A stretch of DNA of 64,000 nucleotides from Lentzea kentuckyensis (lineage in GTDB: Bacteria > Actinomycetota > Actinomycetes > Mycobacteriales > Pseudonocardiaceae): NCBI RefSeq assembly GCF_002150765.1, contig NZ_MUYM01000064.1, positions 287 to 64,286 of the forward strand. The letters run 5' to 3'. Both the position numbers and the translations under genes were made by a program. How positions within the stretch are numbered: position 1 is the stretch's first letter; each line of letters opens with the position of its first letter. This document shows positions 1 to 12,300 of this stretch, in pieces. The notes under the pieces were generated by a model that made no database searches, had not been told where the DNA came from, and saw nothing but the letters and a program-made list of their open reading frames with translations.

Positions 1-1
1 C

Positions 2-330
2 GGGATCACCCGGCGCACCGCGGCTCGGGCCGGGTCTTCCGGCACCGCGGGTTCCCTGGCCCGGCGTCTGGTCGGCCTGCCCGACGACGAGCGGATCCCG
101 GCGCTGGTCGAGCTGATCCGCGCGGAGGCGGCGGCGGTGCTCGGGCACGGCAGCCCGAGCGCGATCGACCAGGGCGTCGAGTTCCGGGGCCTGGGCTTCG
201 ACTCGCTCACCTCGATCGAACTGCGCAACCGGCTGGTCGCCGCCACCGGGCTGCGGTTGCCCGCCACCCTCGTGTTCGACTACCCCACACCGGACGCCCT
301 GGCGGAGTTCCTGGTGCGGGAGCTGACAGG
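2..330 (+). other. ACP ending a module that begins upstream of the window
   Basis: Acyl carrier protein domain with the phosphopantetheine attachment motif LGFDSL; the Ser codon is at 203-205. It is followed by the usual short linker and then the first KS. It shows that at least one more module, encoded on the same polypeptide, precedes the window. Confidence 0.93.
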
Positions 331-3300
331 CTCGGACGGCCCGATCGTCGCGCCGGCCGCACCTGTCGCCGCCACGACGGACGACCCGATCGCGATCGTC
401 GGCATGGCCTGCCGGTTCCCCGGTGGCGTCACGTCCGCGGACGAGCTGTGGGACCTGGTCGTCTCCGGCCGGGACGCGATCGCCGGCATCCCCGGTGATC
501 GTGGCTGGGATCTCGGCGCGGAGCGCGGTTCGACCGACTCCGGCGGGTTCCTGGAGGACGTGGCCGGGTTCGACGCGGGTTTCTTCGGGATCTCGCCACG
601 GGAAGCGCTGGCGATGGATCCGCAGCAGCGGCTGTTGCTGGAGACGTCCTGGGAGGCGATCGAGCACGCCGGAATCGACCCGCGATCGTTGCGGGGCAGC
701 CAGACGGGCGTGTTCGCCGGGGCGTCGGGCACCGACTACGCGAGCCTGCTGGGCGACGGGTCCGAGGGCCTGGTGCTGACCGGCAACACGACCAGCGTCA
801 TCTCCGGCCGGGTGTCCTACACCTTCGGCTTCGAGGGCCCCGCGGTCACGGTGGACACCGCGTGCTCGTCGGCCCTGGTGGCGTTGCACCTCGCCGTGCA
901 GGCGCTGCGCGGCGGCGAGTGCACCCTCGCGCTGGCCGGCGGTGTGTCGATCATGGCGGATTCCCTGGTGTTCACGGAGTTCTCCCGCCAGGGCGGACTC
1001 GCGGCGGACGGCCGGTGCAAGGCGTTCGCGGACGCGGCGGACGGCACCGGCTGGGGTGAAGGCGTCGGAGTGCTGGTGGTCGAGCGTCTGTCCGACGCTC
1101 AGCGCAACGGGCACCGTGTGCTGGCGGTGGTGCGCGGTTCGGCGGTGAACCAGGACGGTGCGTCGAACGGCCTCTCGGCGCCGAACGGCCCGTCGCAGCA
1201 GCGGGTCATCCGCAGGGCACTGGCAGTGGCGGGGCTGAACACGTCCGATGTGGACGTTGTCGAGGCGCACGGCACGGGTACCGCTCTGGGTGATCCGATC
1301 GAGGCGCAGGCGTTGCTGGCGACCTATGGTCAGGATCGGGATCGGCCGTTGTTGCTGGGGTCGGTGAAGTCGAACCTCGGCCACACGCAGGCCGCCGCCG
1401 GTGCGGCCGGTGTGATCAAGATGGTGCAGGCGTTGCGCCATGGTGTGGTGCCACAGACGTTGCACGTGGATGAGCCGTCGTCGCATGTGGACTGGTCGGC
1501 GGGCTCGGTGGAGCTGTTGTCCGAGGCGGTGTCCTGGCCGGAGGTGGATCGTCCGCGCCGCGCCGGTGTGTCGTCGTTCGGGATCAGTGGCACGAATGCG
1601 CACGTGGTCGTCGAACAGGCGCCGGTCGTGGAGGTGCCGGAGCCGGTGGAGGTGCCGGCGGTGCCGTGGGTGGTGTCGGCGAGGTCGGAGTCGGCGTTGG
1701 CGGCTCAGGTCTCACGGTTGCGTTCGGCCGACGCCCCGCGGGTCGACGTGGGCTGGACCTTGCTGGGGCGTTCGGTGTTCGAGCACCGGGCGGTGTTGCT
1801 CGCGACCGAGACCGACGTCGCTGAGGTGGCTCGCGGTACGGCCTCCGGCCAGCGTGTGGCGTTTGTGTTCTCTGGTCAGGGTTCGCAGCGGGTGGGGATG
1901 GGCCGTGGTCTGGCTGAGCGGTTCCCGGTGTTCGCTGAGGCGTTGGACGAGGTGCTGTCGCGGTTTGATCCGGTTCTGCGTGAGGTGATCTGGGGTGCGG
2001 ATCAGGATCGGTTGAACCGTACGGAGTTTGCTCAGCCGGGGTTGTTCGCGGTTGAGGTGGCGTTGTTCCGTTTGTTGGAGTCGTGGGGTGTGCGCCCTGA
2101 TTTTGTGGGTGGGCATTCGATTGGTGAGGTGGCTGCCGCGCATGTCGCGGGCGTGTTGTCTCTTGATGACGCTTGTGTGTTGGTTGGTGCGCGGGCGCGG
2201 TTGATGCAGGCACTGCCCGAGGGTGGGGCGATGGTGGCGGTTCAGGCCACCGAATCCGAGGTCGTGCCGCACCTGACCGACGGTGTTTCGATCGCTGCGG
2301 TGAACCGGCACGACTCGGTGGTGATCGCGGGTGAAGTGTCCGCTGTGGACGGCGTGTTGGCGGCGTTCGCGGACCGGAAGACCTCGCGGTTGCGGGTGTC
2401 GCATGCGTTCCATTCGCCGTTGATGGAGCCGATGCTGGCGGAGTTCGCCGAGGTAGTGGAGGGCTTGTCGTTCGGTGAGCCGCGCATTGCGGTGGTGTCG
2501 AACGTGACCGGTGCGCTGGTCACGGATGAGCTTGGCGTGCCGGAGTATTGGGTGCGGCATGTTCGGGAGACGGTGCGGTTCGCCGACGGTGTCCAGGCGC
2601 TGACCGACGCCGGTGTGACGATGTTCGTTGAGCTGGGCCCAGACGGTGTGTTGTCGGCGTTGATCGACGATGTGCCCGCGGTGCCGTTGCTGCGCAAGGA
2701 ACGCGACGAGGAAACCACGCTGCTGAACGCGCTCGGGCGTTTGTACGTCAACGGGGTTGATGTCGACTGGCGGGGAGTGGTTCCCGCCGGACGGCTGGCG
2801 GACCTGCCGACCTACGCCTTCGACCACCAGCGGTACTGGCCGGAGATCGGTCGGCCGAACGACGCCGGGTTCGTGGACGCGGATTTCTGGGCTGTGGTGG
2901 ACCGGGCCGATGTCGGAGCTCTCGCGTCCGATCTGGGGATCGACGACGACGCGGCCTCCGTGCTGGCGCCCGCACTGACGTCGTGGCGTGCGCGCCGGCA
3001 GCTGTCGTCCGTGGTGGATTCGTTGCGCTATCGGATTTCCTGGTCGCGGCTGGCTTCGGCGCCGGTGGCCGGTGGCGTGGGCCGATGGCTGGTCGTCGTG
3101 CCGGCGGGGGAGTCCGATCGTGAGCGGGTCGGCGTGGTGACCGCCGCGCTGGGCGCGGACACGGAGCTTCTCGAGGTCGCGGAAACGATCGACCGGGCCG
3201 CGCTGGCGGAGCTGCTCGTCGCGACGGGCCCGTTCTCGGGTGTGGTCTGCCTGGCGGGTTCCGTCGAACTGACGTTGGTGCTGACGCAGGCCATGGCCGA

Positions 3301-6300
3301 CACCGGCCAAACCGTGCCGTTGTGGTGCGTGACCCAGGGCGCGGTCTCCGTGGGCGACGACGATCCGGTGACCAGTCCGGAGCAGTCGTCGATCTGGGGC
3401 TTCGGCCGGGCCGCGGCGCTGGAGCACCCGCGGTGGTGGGGCGGACTGGTCGACCTGCCGGCCGTGGTCGACGAGGGCGTCGCCACCCGTCTGCGCGGTG
3501 TGCTGACCTCGTCCGGTACTGAGGACCAGATCGCCGTACGGCCGGCTGGAGTGTTCGGCCGGCGGCTGGTGAAGGCGCGGAGCTCGGCGCGGGCCGGCGG
3601 CACCTGGAGCCCGGCGGGCACCGTGCTGATCACCGGTGGGACCGGTGGGCTGGGCAGCGTCGTGGCGCGCTGGCTGGCGCACAACGGTGCTGAGCATCTG
3701 GTGCTGATGTCGCGGCGCGGCATCGACACGCCAGGCACCGTGGAACTGCGGAACGAACTGACGGCACTGGGTTCCCAGGTGAGTGTCGTCGCCGGTGACG
3801 CCGCCGACCGGGACGCGGTCGACGCCGTGCTCGCCGGGATTCCGGCGGAACTGCCGTTGACGGCGGTGTTCCACGCCGCTGGTGTGGTGGACGACCAGGA
3901 GCTGTCGGGACTGACCCGTCAGCAGCTGACCGCGGTGCTGCGGTCGAAGGTCACCTCGGCCCGGCACCTCCACGAGGCGACCCGAGAGCACGGGCTGACG
4001 GCGTTCGTGCTGTTCTCCTCGATCGCCGGTGTGTGGGGCAGCGGCGGTCAGGCGGCCTACTCGGCCGCGAACGCCTACCTGGACGGACTGGCCGGACTCA
4101 GGCGGGCGGAAGGCCTGCCGGCCACCTCGGTGGCGTGGGGCGCGTGGGCCGAAGCGGGAATGGCGGCGGATCCCGGCGCCGACGCTCGGCTCCGGCGACA
4201 GGGAATCCGGCCGATGCACCCGGCCACTGCCATCGCGGCGTTGCGCAGCGCGTTGGATCACGACGAGACGGCCGTGGTCGTGGCGGACATCGACTGGTCG
4301 AAGTTCGCCACGCTGTTCACCTCGGGGCGTGGCAGCGCGCTGCTGACCGGGCTGCCGGAGGTCGCCGAGATCCTCGGTGCCGCAGATGGCGGGGATGGCG
4401 CGGAGCCGTTGTTCCGGCGGCGTCTCGAGGGCCTGGACGAGGCCGGGCGCCGGCGTGCGGCGCTGGACGTCGTGCGGACGCAGGCGGCCGCTGTGCTCGG
4501 GCACGACGGTCCTGGCGCGGTCGCCGTGGACAGGGCGTTCCGCGACCTCGGCTACGACTCCCTGATGGCGGTGGAACTCCGGGCCCGGCTTGCCACCGCG
4601 ACCGGACTCACGCTGCCGTCGACGGTGGCGTTCGACCATCCGACGCCGGAGATCCTCGCTGATCATCTACTGGCGGAGCTGTTCGGGGCGCGGGCCGACG
4701 TGCCGGTGCGGACGACCGCAGTCGGCGGACCGGCCGAGGATCCCGTGGTGATCGTCGGCATGTCCTGCCGCTTCCCCGGTGGGGTCGCATCGGCGGACGA
4801 CCTGTGGGAGCTGGTGGTCGCGGGACGTGACGCGATCGCGGAGTTCCCCGCCGACCGAGGCTGGGATCCCGAACTGACGGGTTCCGGCGGGTTCCTGGAG
4901 GACGTGGCCGGGTTCGACGCGGGCTTCTTCGGCATCTCGCCGCGCGAGGCGCTGGCGATGGATCCGCAGCAGCGGTTGTTGCTGGAGGTGTCCTGGGAGG
5001 CGGTCGAGCGGGCCGGGATCGACCCGCGATCGTTGCGGGGCAGCCAGACCGGCGTGTTCGTCGGAGCTGGCAGCGTCAACTACTCCGAGCTGCTGACGGA
5101 GGAGTCCGAGGGCCTTGTGCTCACGGGCAGCGTCACCAGTGCCATCTCCGGCAGGGTCGCGTACACGCTGGGGCTGGAAGGCCCGGCGATGACCGTGGAC
5201 ACGGCGTGCTCGTCGTCTCTGGTCGCTCTCCACGTCGCCATTCAGGCTCTGCACCAGGGAGATTGTTCGCTCGCGCTGGTCGGCGGCGTGAACGTGATTC
5301 CTGATCCGTTCATCTTCGAGGAGTTCGCCCGCCAGGGCGGGTTGTCGTCGGACGGGCGGTGCAAGGCGTTCGCCGACACCGCCGATGGCACCGGCTGGTC
5401 AGAAGGCGCCGGCGTCCTGGTGGTGGAGCGACGCTCCGAGGCCGAACGCAACGGGCATCGCGTCCTCGCCGTGATCCGGGCGAGCGCGACGAACCAGGAC
5501 GGCGCGTCGAACGGCATGACCGCGCCGAACGGTCCGTCGCAACGCCGCGTGATCCGCCGCGCGCTGTCGATCGCGGGACTGTCCCCGTCCGAGGTGGACG
5601 TGGTGGAGGCGCACGGAACCGGGACGACGCTGGGTGATCCGATCGAGGCGCAGGCGCTGCTCGCGACCTACGGTCAGGATCGGGACCAGCCGTTGTTGCT
5701 GGGGTCGGTGAAGTCGAACCTCGGCCACCCCGCGGCAGCCGCGGGCGTCGCCGGCGTGATCAAGATGGTGCAGGCGTTGCGTCATGGTGTGGCGCCGAAG
5801 AGCCTGCACCTCGACGCTCCTTCGGCGCAGGTCGACTGGTCGGCGGGCGCGGTGGAGCTGCTGGCGGAGAACACCGCGTGGCCGGAGGTGGGTCGCCCGC
5901 GTCGTGCCGGTGTGTCCTCGTTCGGGATCAGCGGAACGAACGCGCACGTGATCCTGGAACAGGCCGAGCCGGTGTACGAACCGGTGTCGGTGGAGGTGCC
6001 GGTCGTGCCGTGGGTGGTGTCCGCGAAGTCGGAGCCGGCGCTGGCGGCTCAGGTCGAGCGCTTCGAGTCCGTTGAGGACTCTCGGGTCGACGTCGGTTGG
6101 TCTTTGTGTGCAAGGAGTGTGTTCGAGCACCGGGCGGTGTTGCTGGCGACTGACGCCGGCGTCGCCGAGGTGGCTCGTGGTGTGTCTTCTGATCAGCGTG
6201 TGGCGTTTGTGTTTTCTGGTCAGGGTTCGCAGCGGGTGGGGATGGGCCGTGGTCTGGCTGAACGGTTCCCGGTGTTCGCTGCCGCGTTGGATGAGGTTCT

Positions 6301-9300
6301 TGGACATTTCGACCCTGCCGTGCGTGAGGCGATGTGGGGTGCAGATCAGGAACGTCTGAACCGCACGGAGTTTGCTCAGCCGACGTTGTTCGCGGTTGAG
6401 GTGGCGTTGTTCCGGCTGCTGGAGTCGTGGGGAGTTCGCCCGGAGTTCGTGGGCGGGCATTCGATCGGCGAAGTGGCCGCCGCTCACGTCGCGGGCGTGT
6501 TGTCGCTGGCCGACGCGTGTGCGTTGGTTGACGCGCGTGCTCAACTGATGCAGGCGTTGCCCGAGGGTGGGGCGATGGTGGCGGTGCAGGCCACCGAGGC
6601 TGAGGTCGCGCCGCACCTGACCGACGGTGTGTCGATTGCGGCGGTGAACAAGGCTGACTCCGTGGTGATCGCGGGTGAAGTGTCCGCTGTGGACGGTGTA
6701 CTGGCCGCGTTCGCCGATCGCAAGACCTCGCGGTTGCGGGTGTCGCACGCGTTCCACTCGCCGTTGATGGAGCCGATGCTGGAGGACTTCGCCGAGGTTG
6801 TCCGAGGCTTGTCGTTCGGCGAGCCCCGCATCGCGGTGGTGTCGAACGTGACCGGTGCACTGGTGACGGATGAGCTTGGTGCGCCTGAGTATTGGGTGCG
6901 GCATGTGCGGGAGACCGTGCGGTTCGCCGACGGCGTCCAGACGCTGACCGATGCCGGTGCGACGATGGTCGTGGAGCTGGGGCCGGATGGTGTGTTGTCG
7001 GCGTTGATCGACGATGTGCCGTCGGTGCCGTTGCTGCGCAAGGAACGTGACGAGGAAATCACGCTGCTGACCGCGCTCGGCCGGTTGTACGTCAACGGTG
7101 TGGACGTGGACTGGCGGGAAGTCGTTCCCGCAGGACGGTTGGTGGACCTGCCGACCTACGCCTTCGACCATCAGCGGTACTGGCCGGCCGCGATCGTGTC
7201 GCGGGCGGGAGATGTGGCCGCCGCAGGGCTTGGCGCCCCCGCGCACCCGTTGCTGGGCGCGGCGGTGCCGGTGGCGGGCTCGGACGAGGTACTGCTCACC
7301 GGCAGGCTGTCGTTGTCGACCCACCCGTGGCTCGCCGGGCATCGCGTCGGCGGCGTGGTGCTCTTTCCCGGCACCGGCTTCCTCGAACTGGCTGTTCGTG
7401 CCGGGGACGAGGTCGGGTGCGGCCGGGTCGAGGAGCTTCTGCTCACCGCGCCGCTCGTGTTGCCGGAACGGGAAGCGGTGCAGCTCCAGGTCCGCATCGA
7501 CGCGCCGGACGACAAGGGGCGTCGCGGACTGCTGGTGCACTCGCGGCCGGTCGACGGCGGCGAGCGGCAGTGGACCCTGCACGCCAGCGGAACTCTGGCG
7601 GAAGGCAGCTCCACGCCACAGGTCGGTGAGTGGCTGCCGCAGGGCGCCGAGCCGATCGACCTCGGGGAGTTCTACCCGGCGTTCGTCGAAGCAGGGTTCG
7701 TCTACAGCGGTGCGTTCCAGGGCGTGAAGTCGGCCTGGCGACTGGGCGGCGAGATCTACGCCGAGGTCGAACTGCCCGCGGACCTGCCCGGCGCCGGTGC
7801 GTTCGGGATTCACCCGGCGCTGCTCGACTCGGCGCTGCAGGCGTCGTCATTGACCGACGGTGCCGCGGGTCTGCCGTTCTCGTGGCAGGGCGTGACTCTG
7901 CACGCGTCCGGCGCGTCGGTGCTGCGGGTACGGCTCACCGCGACCGGTCCGGACTCGATCGCACTGGTGGCCACGGACCCCGAAGGCCAGCCGGTCGTGT
8001 CGGTGGATTCCCTGGTGTTCCGTGCGATGTCCGCCGAGCCGGCACGGACCCGGCTGGACTCGCTGCTCCGGCTCAGGTGGACGACGTGGACGGGCGACGT
8101 GCTTTCCTCGCCGGACTGCCGGATCGTCGACTCCCTGGCCGAACTGGACGTGGTCGCGGAATTCGTGCTCGTCCCGGTCTCCGGCGGCACCGGACCGGAG
8201 GCGGTTCGGGCGTTGACCGCGCGCGTTCTCGGGCTGCTGCAGGAGTTCCTGGCCGACGAGCGGTACGACCGGTCGAAGCTGGTCCTGGTGACCAGCGGTG
8301 CGGTCGCGACGGACGGCGACGAGTCCGTTGTGGACCTGGCGGCGGCCGCGGTCTGGGGACTGGTGCGTTCGGCACAGTCGGAGAACCCGGGTCGGCTGCT
8401 CCTGGTCGACTCCGACGAGGTGGAGGCCGCGGTCGGCGTGGCCGGGCTGCTGGAAGCCGGTGAGACTCAGGTTGCCGTGCGCGGTGGTGTGATCCGGGTG
8501 CCGAGGCTCGCCCAGACGGAGACGTTGGTACCGCCGGTGGGTGTGCCGTGGCGACTGGACAGCACGCGCAAGGGAAGTCTGGAGGCGTTGGCTCTTCTGC
8601 CCTGCCCGCAGGTGCTGGAGCCGTTGACCGGCCGTCAGATCCGCGTTCGCGTGTCGGCCGCCGGGGTGAACTTCCGCGACGTGCTGAACGCGTTGGGCAT
8701 GTACCCCGGTGAGGCTGGTCTGCTCGGCGGTGAGGCCGCCGGCGTGGTGGCCGAGGTCGGCCCGGACGTGACCGGCGTGCGGCCGGGTGATCGGGTCATG
8801 GGGATGCTCTTCGGCAGCTACGGCCCCGTGGCGGTCGTCGACGAGCGTCTGGTGATCCGTGTCCCGGACGGCTGGTCCGACGAGACCGCCTCGTCCGTTC
8901 CGGTGGTGTTCCTCACGGCGTTCCACGGTCTCCTCGACCTGGCTCGGCTCGAAGCGGGAGAACGCGTGCTGATCCACGCCGGTGCCGGCGGCGTCGGCAT
9001 GGCGGCGGTCCAGCTCGCCCGGCACGTCGGCGCCGAGGTGTACGCGACCGCGAGCGAGGGCAAGTGGGACGTGCTGCGCGCGATGGGCATCCCCGACGAC
9101 CGGATCTCCTCGTCCAGGACGCTCGACTTCGAAACGAAGTTCCCCCGCGTCGACGTCGTGCTCAACGCGTTGGCCGGCGAGGCACTGGACGCGTCGTTGC
9201 GACTGCTCGGTCCTGGCGGCCGGTTCGTCGAGATGGGCAAGACCGACGTCAGGGACGCCAGCGAACTGTCCGATGTGGACTATCACACCTTCGACGTCGG

Positions 9301-12300
9301 AATCGTGGCCCCGGAACGGATCCAGGAGATGCTCGTCGAGCTGGTGGGCCTGTTCGAGCGTGGCGTGCTGGCGCCGCTGCCGGTGATCACGTGGGACGTC
9401 CGCCGGGCACCGGAGGCGTTCCGGTTCATGAGCCAGGCCAAGCACGTCGGCAAGATCGTGCTCACGGTGCCGAAGGCGTGGGACCGCGACGGCACGGTGC
9501 TGATCACGGGTGGCACCGGCGCACTGGGCAGGGAACTGGCCAGGCACCTGGTGGTCCAGCACGGGACCCGGCACCTGCTGCTGACGAGCCGCGGCGGGCA
9601 GATGCCACCCGAGCTCGTCGAGGAGTTGACCGGGCTCGGTGCGACGGTCGACGTGGTCGCCTGCGACGCGGCGGACCGGGACGCTCTCGCCGAGCTGCTG
9701 GCAGGTGTCCCCGCCGAGCGTCCGCTGACCGCGGTGGTGCACGCCGCCGGTGTTCTCGACGACGGTGTGATCGGATCACTCACGCCGCAGCGGCTGGACA
9801 CCGCGATGAGGCCCAAGGTCGATGCCGCGTGGAACCTGCACGAGCTGACGCGGGACATGGACCTGGCGGCGTTCGTGCTGTTCTCGTCGATCTCGGGAGT
9901 TCTGGGCAACCCCGGTCAGGCCGGCTACGCCGCGGCGAACGTCTTCCTCGACTCACTCGCGGAGCACCGCAGGAACCTCGGGCTCCCGGCGATCTCGCTG
10001 GCCTGGCCGCTGTGGGAGAGCACCGGGGGCATGGCCGGGTCGCTGACCGACGCCGAGATCAGGCGGATGACCAGGGAAGGATTCCCGCCACTCGCGGTCG
10101 AGCAGGGCCTGGAGCTGTTCGACTCCGCTGTCGGCACCGACGAGAGCCTGGTCGTGCCGTTGATCCCCAACTACTCCGCCCTGCGTTCCCGCGACGACGT
10201 TCCACCGCTCCTGCGAGGGCTCGTCAGGACGACCGGCCGCCGCACGGCGGCCTCGGCCGACGCCACCGCGCCAGGCCTCGCCGACCGGCTGGCGGGGCTG
10301 CCGGAAGCCGAGCGCGAGGAACTGCTCCTCGACCTGATCCGCAACCAGGCCGCGCTGGTGCTCGGCCACGACAGCGGGACCGGCGTCGAGGCCGGCCGGG
10401 AGTTCCGCGCTCTCGGCTTCGACTCGCTGACCGCGGTCGAGCTGCGCAACCGGCTCGCGGACGCGACCGGGCTGCGACTGCCGGCCACCCTGGTCTTCGA
10501 CTACCCGAACCCCTTGGTGCTCACGAAGTTCCTGCGGGACGAGCTGCTGGGATCGGACGCTCCCGCACCGAACCCCGTGCTGCCGCGGGTGCAGACGCAG
10601 GACGACCCGATCGTGGTCGTGGGCATGGCCTGCCGGTATCCCGGCGGCGTCGCCTCGCCCGACGACCTGTGGCGGCTCGTCACGGCGGGCGAGGACGCGA
10701 TCACCGGCTTCCCGGCCGATCGTGGCTGGGACCTCGACGGGCTCTACCACCCGGACCCGGACCACCACGGCACCGCGTACACGCGCGCCGGTGGCTTTCT
10801 GCACGACGCCGGAGACTTCGACGCCGGCTTCTTCGGGATCTCGCCACGTGAGGCGCTGGCGATGGACTCGCAGCAGCGGTTGCTGCTGGAGACCTCGTGG
10901 GAGGCGATCGAGCGGGCCGGGATCGACCCGCAGTCGTTGCGCGGCAGCCAGACCGGTGTGTTCGCCGGAGTCATCTTCAACGACTACGGCACGCTGCTGG
11001 AGTCGGCGGAGTACGAGGGAATGCGGGGCACGGGCACCTCACCGAGCGTGGCCTCCGGCCGGGTGGCGTACTCGCTGGGGCTGGAGGGCCCGGCTGTGAC
11101 CGTGGACACCGCGTGCTCCTCCTCCCTGGTGGCCATGCACTGGGCGGTGCAGGCACTGCGTGCGGGCGAGTGTTCGCTGGCGCTGGCGGGCGGTGTGACC
11201 GTCATGTCCACGCCCGAGATGTTCATCGAGTTCTCGCGCCAGCGGGGATTGTCGAAGGACGGGCGGATCAGGGCGTACGCGGACGGCGCGGACGGCACCG
11301 CCTGGGGTGAGGGCGTCGGGATGCTGGTGCTGGAGCGCCTGTCGGACGCGCAGCGCAACGGTCACCCGGTGCTGGCCGTGGTCCGCGGCTCCGCGGTGAA
11401 CCAGGACGGTGCGTCCAACGGGCTCACCGCGCCGAACGGTCCTTCACAGCAACGGGTGATCCGCCAGGCGCTGGCCAGTTCCGGGCTCGGCACCTCCGAG
11501 GTGGACGTCGTGGAGGGACACGGCACCGGCACGACGCTGGGTGACCCGATCGAGGCGCAGGCCCTGGTCGCCACCTACGGGCAGGACCGGGACCAGCCGC
11601 TGTTGCTGGGTTCGTTGAAGTCGAACATCGGCCACACCCAGGGTGCCGCGGGCGTCGGCGGTGTCATCAAGATGATCCTGGCGCTGCGCCACGGCGTGGC
11701 ACCGAGGTCGCTGCACACCGAGACCCCGTCGTCGCGAGTGGACTGGACCGCGGGTGCGGTGCGGCTGCTGACCGAGAACACGCCTTGGCCGGAACTGGAT
11801 CGGCCGCGCAGGGCCGCGGTGTCGTCGTTCGGCATGAGCGGCACCAACGCCCACGTGATCCTGGAACAGGCAGGGCCGGCGGACGAACCGGCCTCGGCCG
11901 AGCCGCCGGTCGTCCCCTGGGTGATGTCGGCCAAGTCCGGTGAGGCGTTGACGGCGCTGGCGGAGGGCCTGCGGCAGGTCGAGCACTCACGGACCGACGT
12001 GGGCGCGGCACTTCTGCGCCGCTCCGTGTTCGAGCATCGCGCGGTCGCGCTGGCGACGGCGGACGGTGTCACCGAGGTGGCGCGTGGTGTCGCCACCGGC
12101 AATGGCCGCCCGGTGTTCGTCTTCCCTGGACAGGGCGCCCAGTGGCGGGGCATGGGGCGGGGGCTGCTGGAGAACTCGCCGGTGTTCCGCGACAGCATCG
12201 AGGCCTGTGAACGGGCGTTGGCGCCTTGGGTCGACTGGTCGCTGACCGAGGTACTGCGCGAGGGCGGGGAACTGGACCGCGTCGACGTGGTTCAGCCGGT

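Noticed and set aside
137-139. GTG as start of the first PKS gene
   Set aside because: It lies inside an ACP; the frame is open to base 2 and the upstream codons continue the ACP helix.
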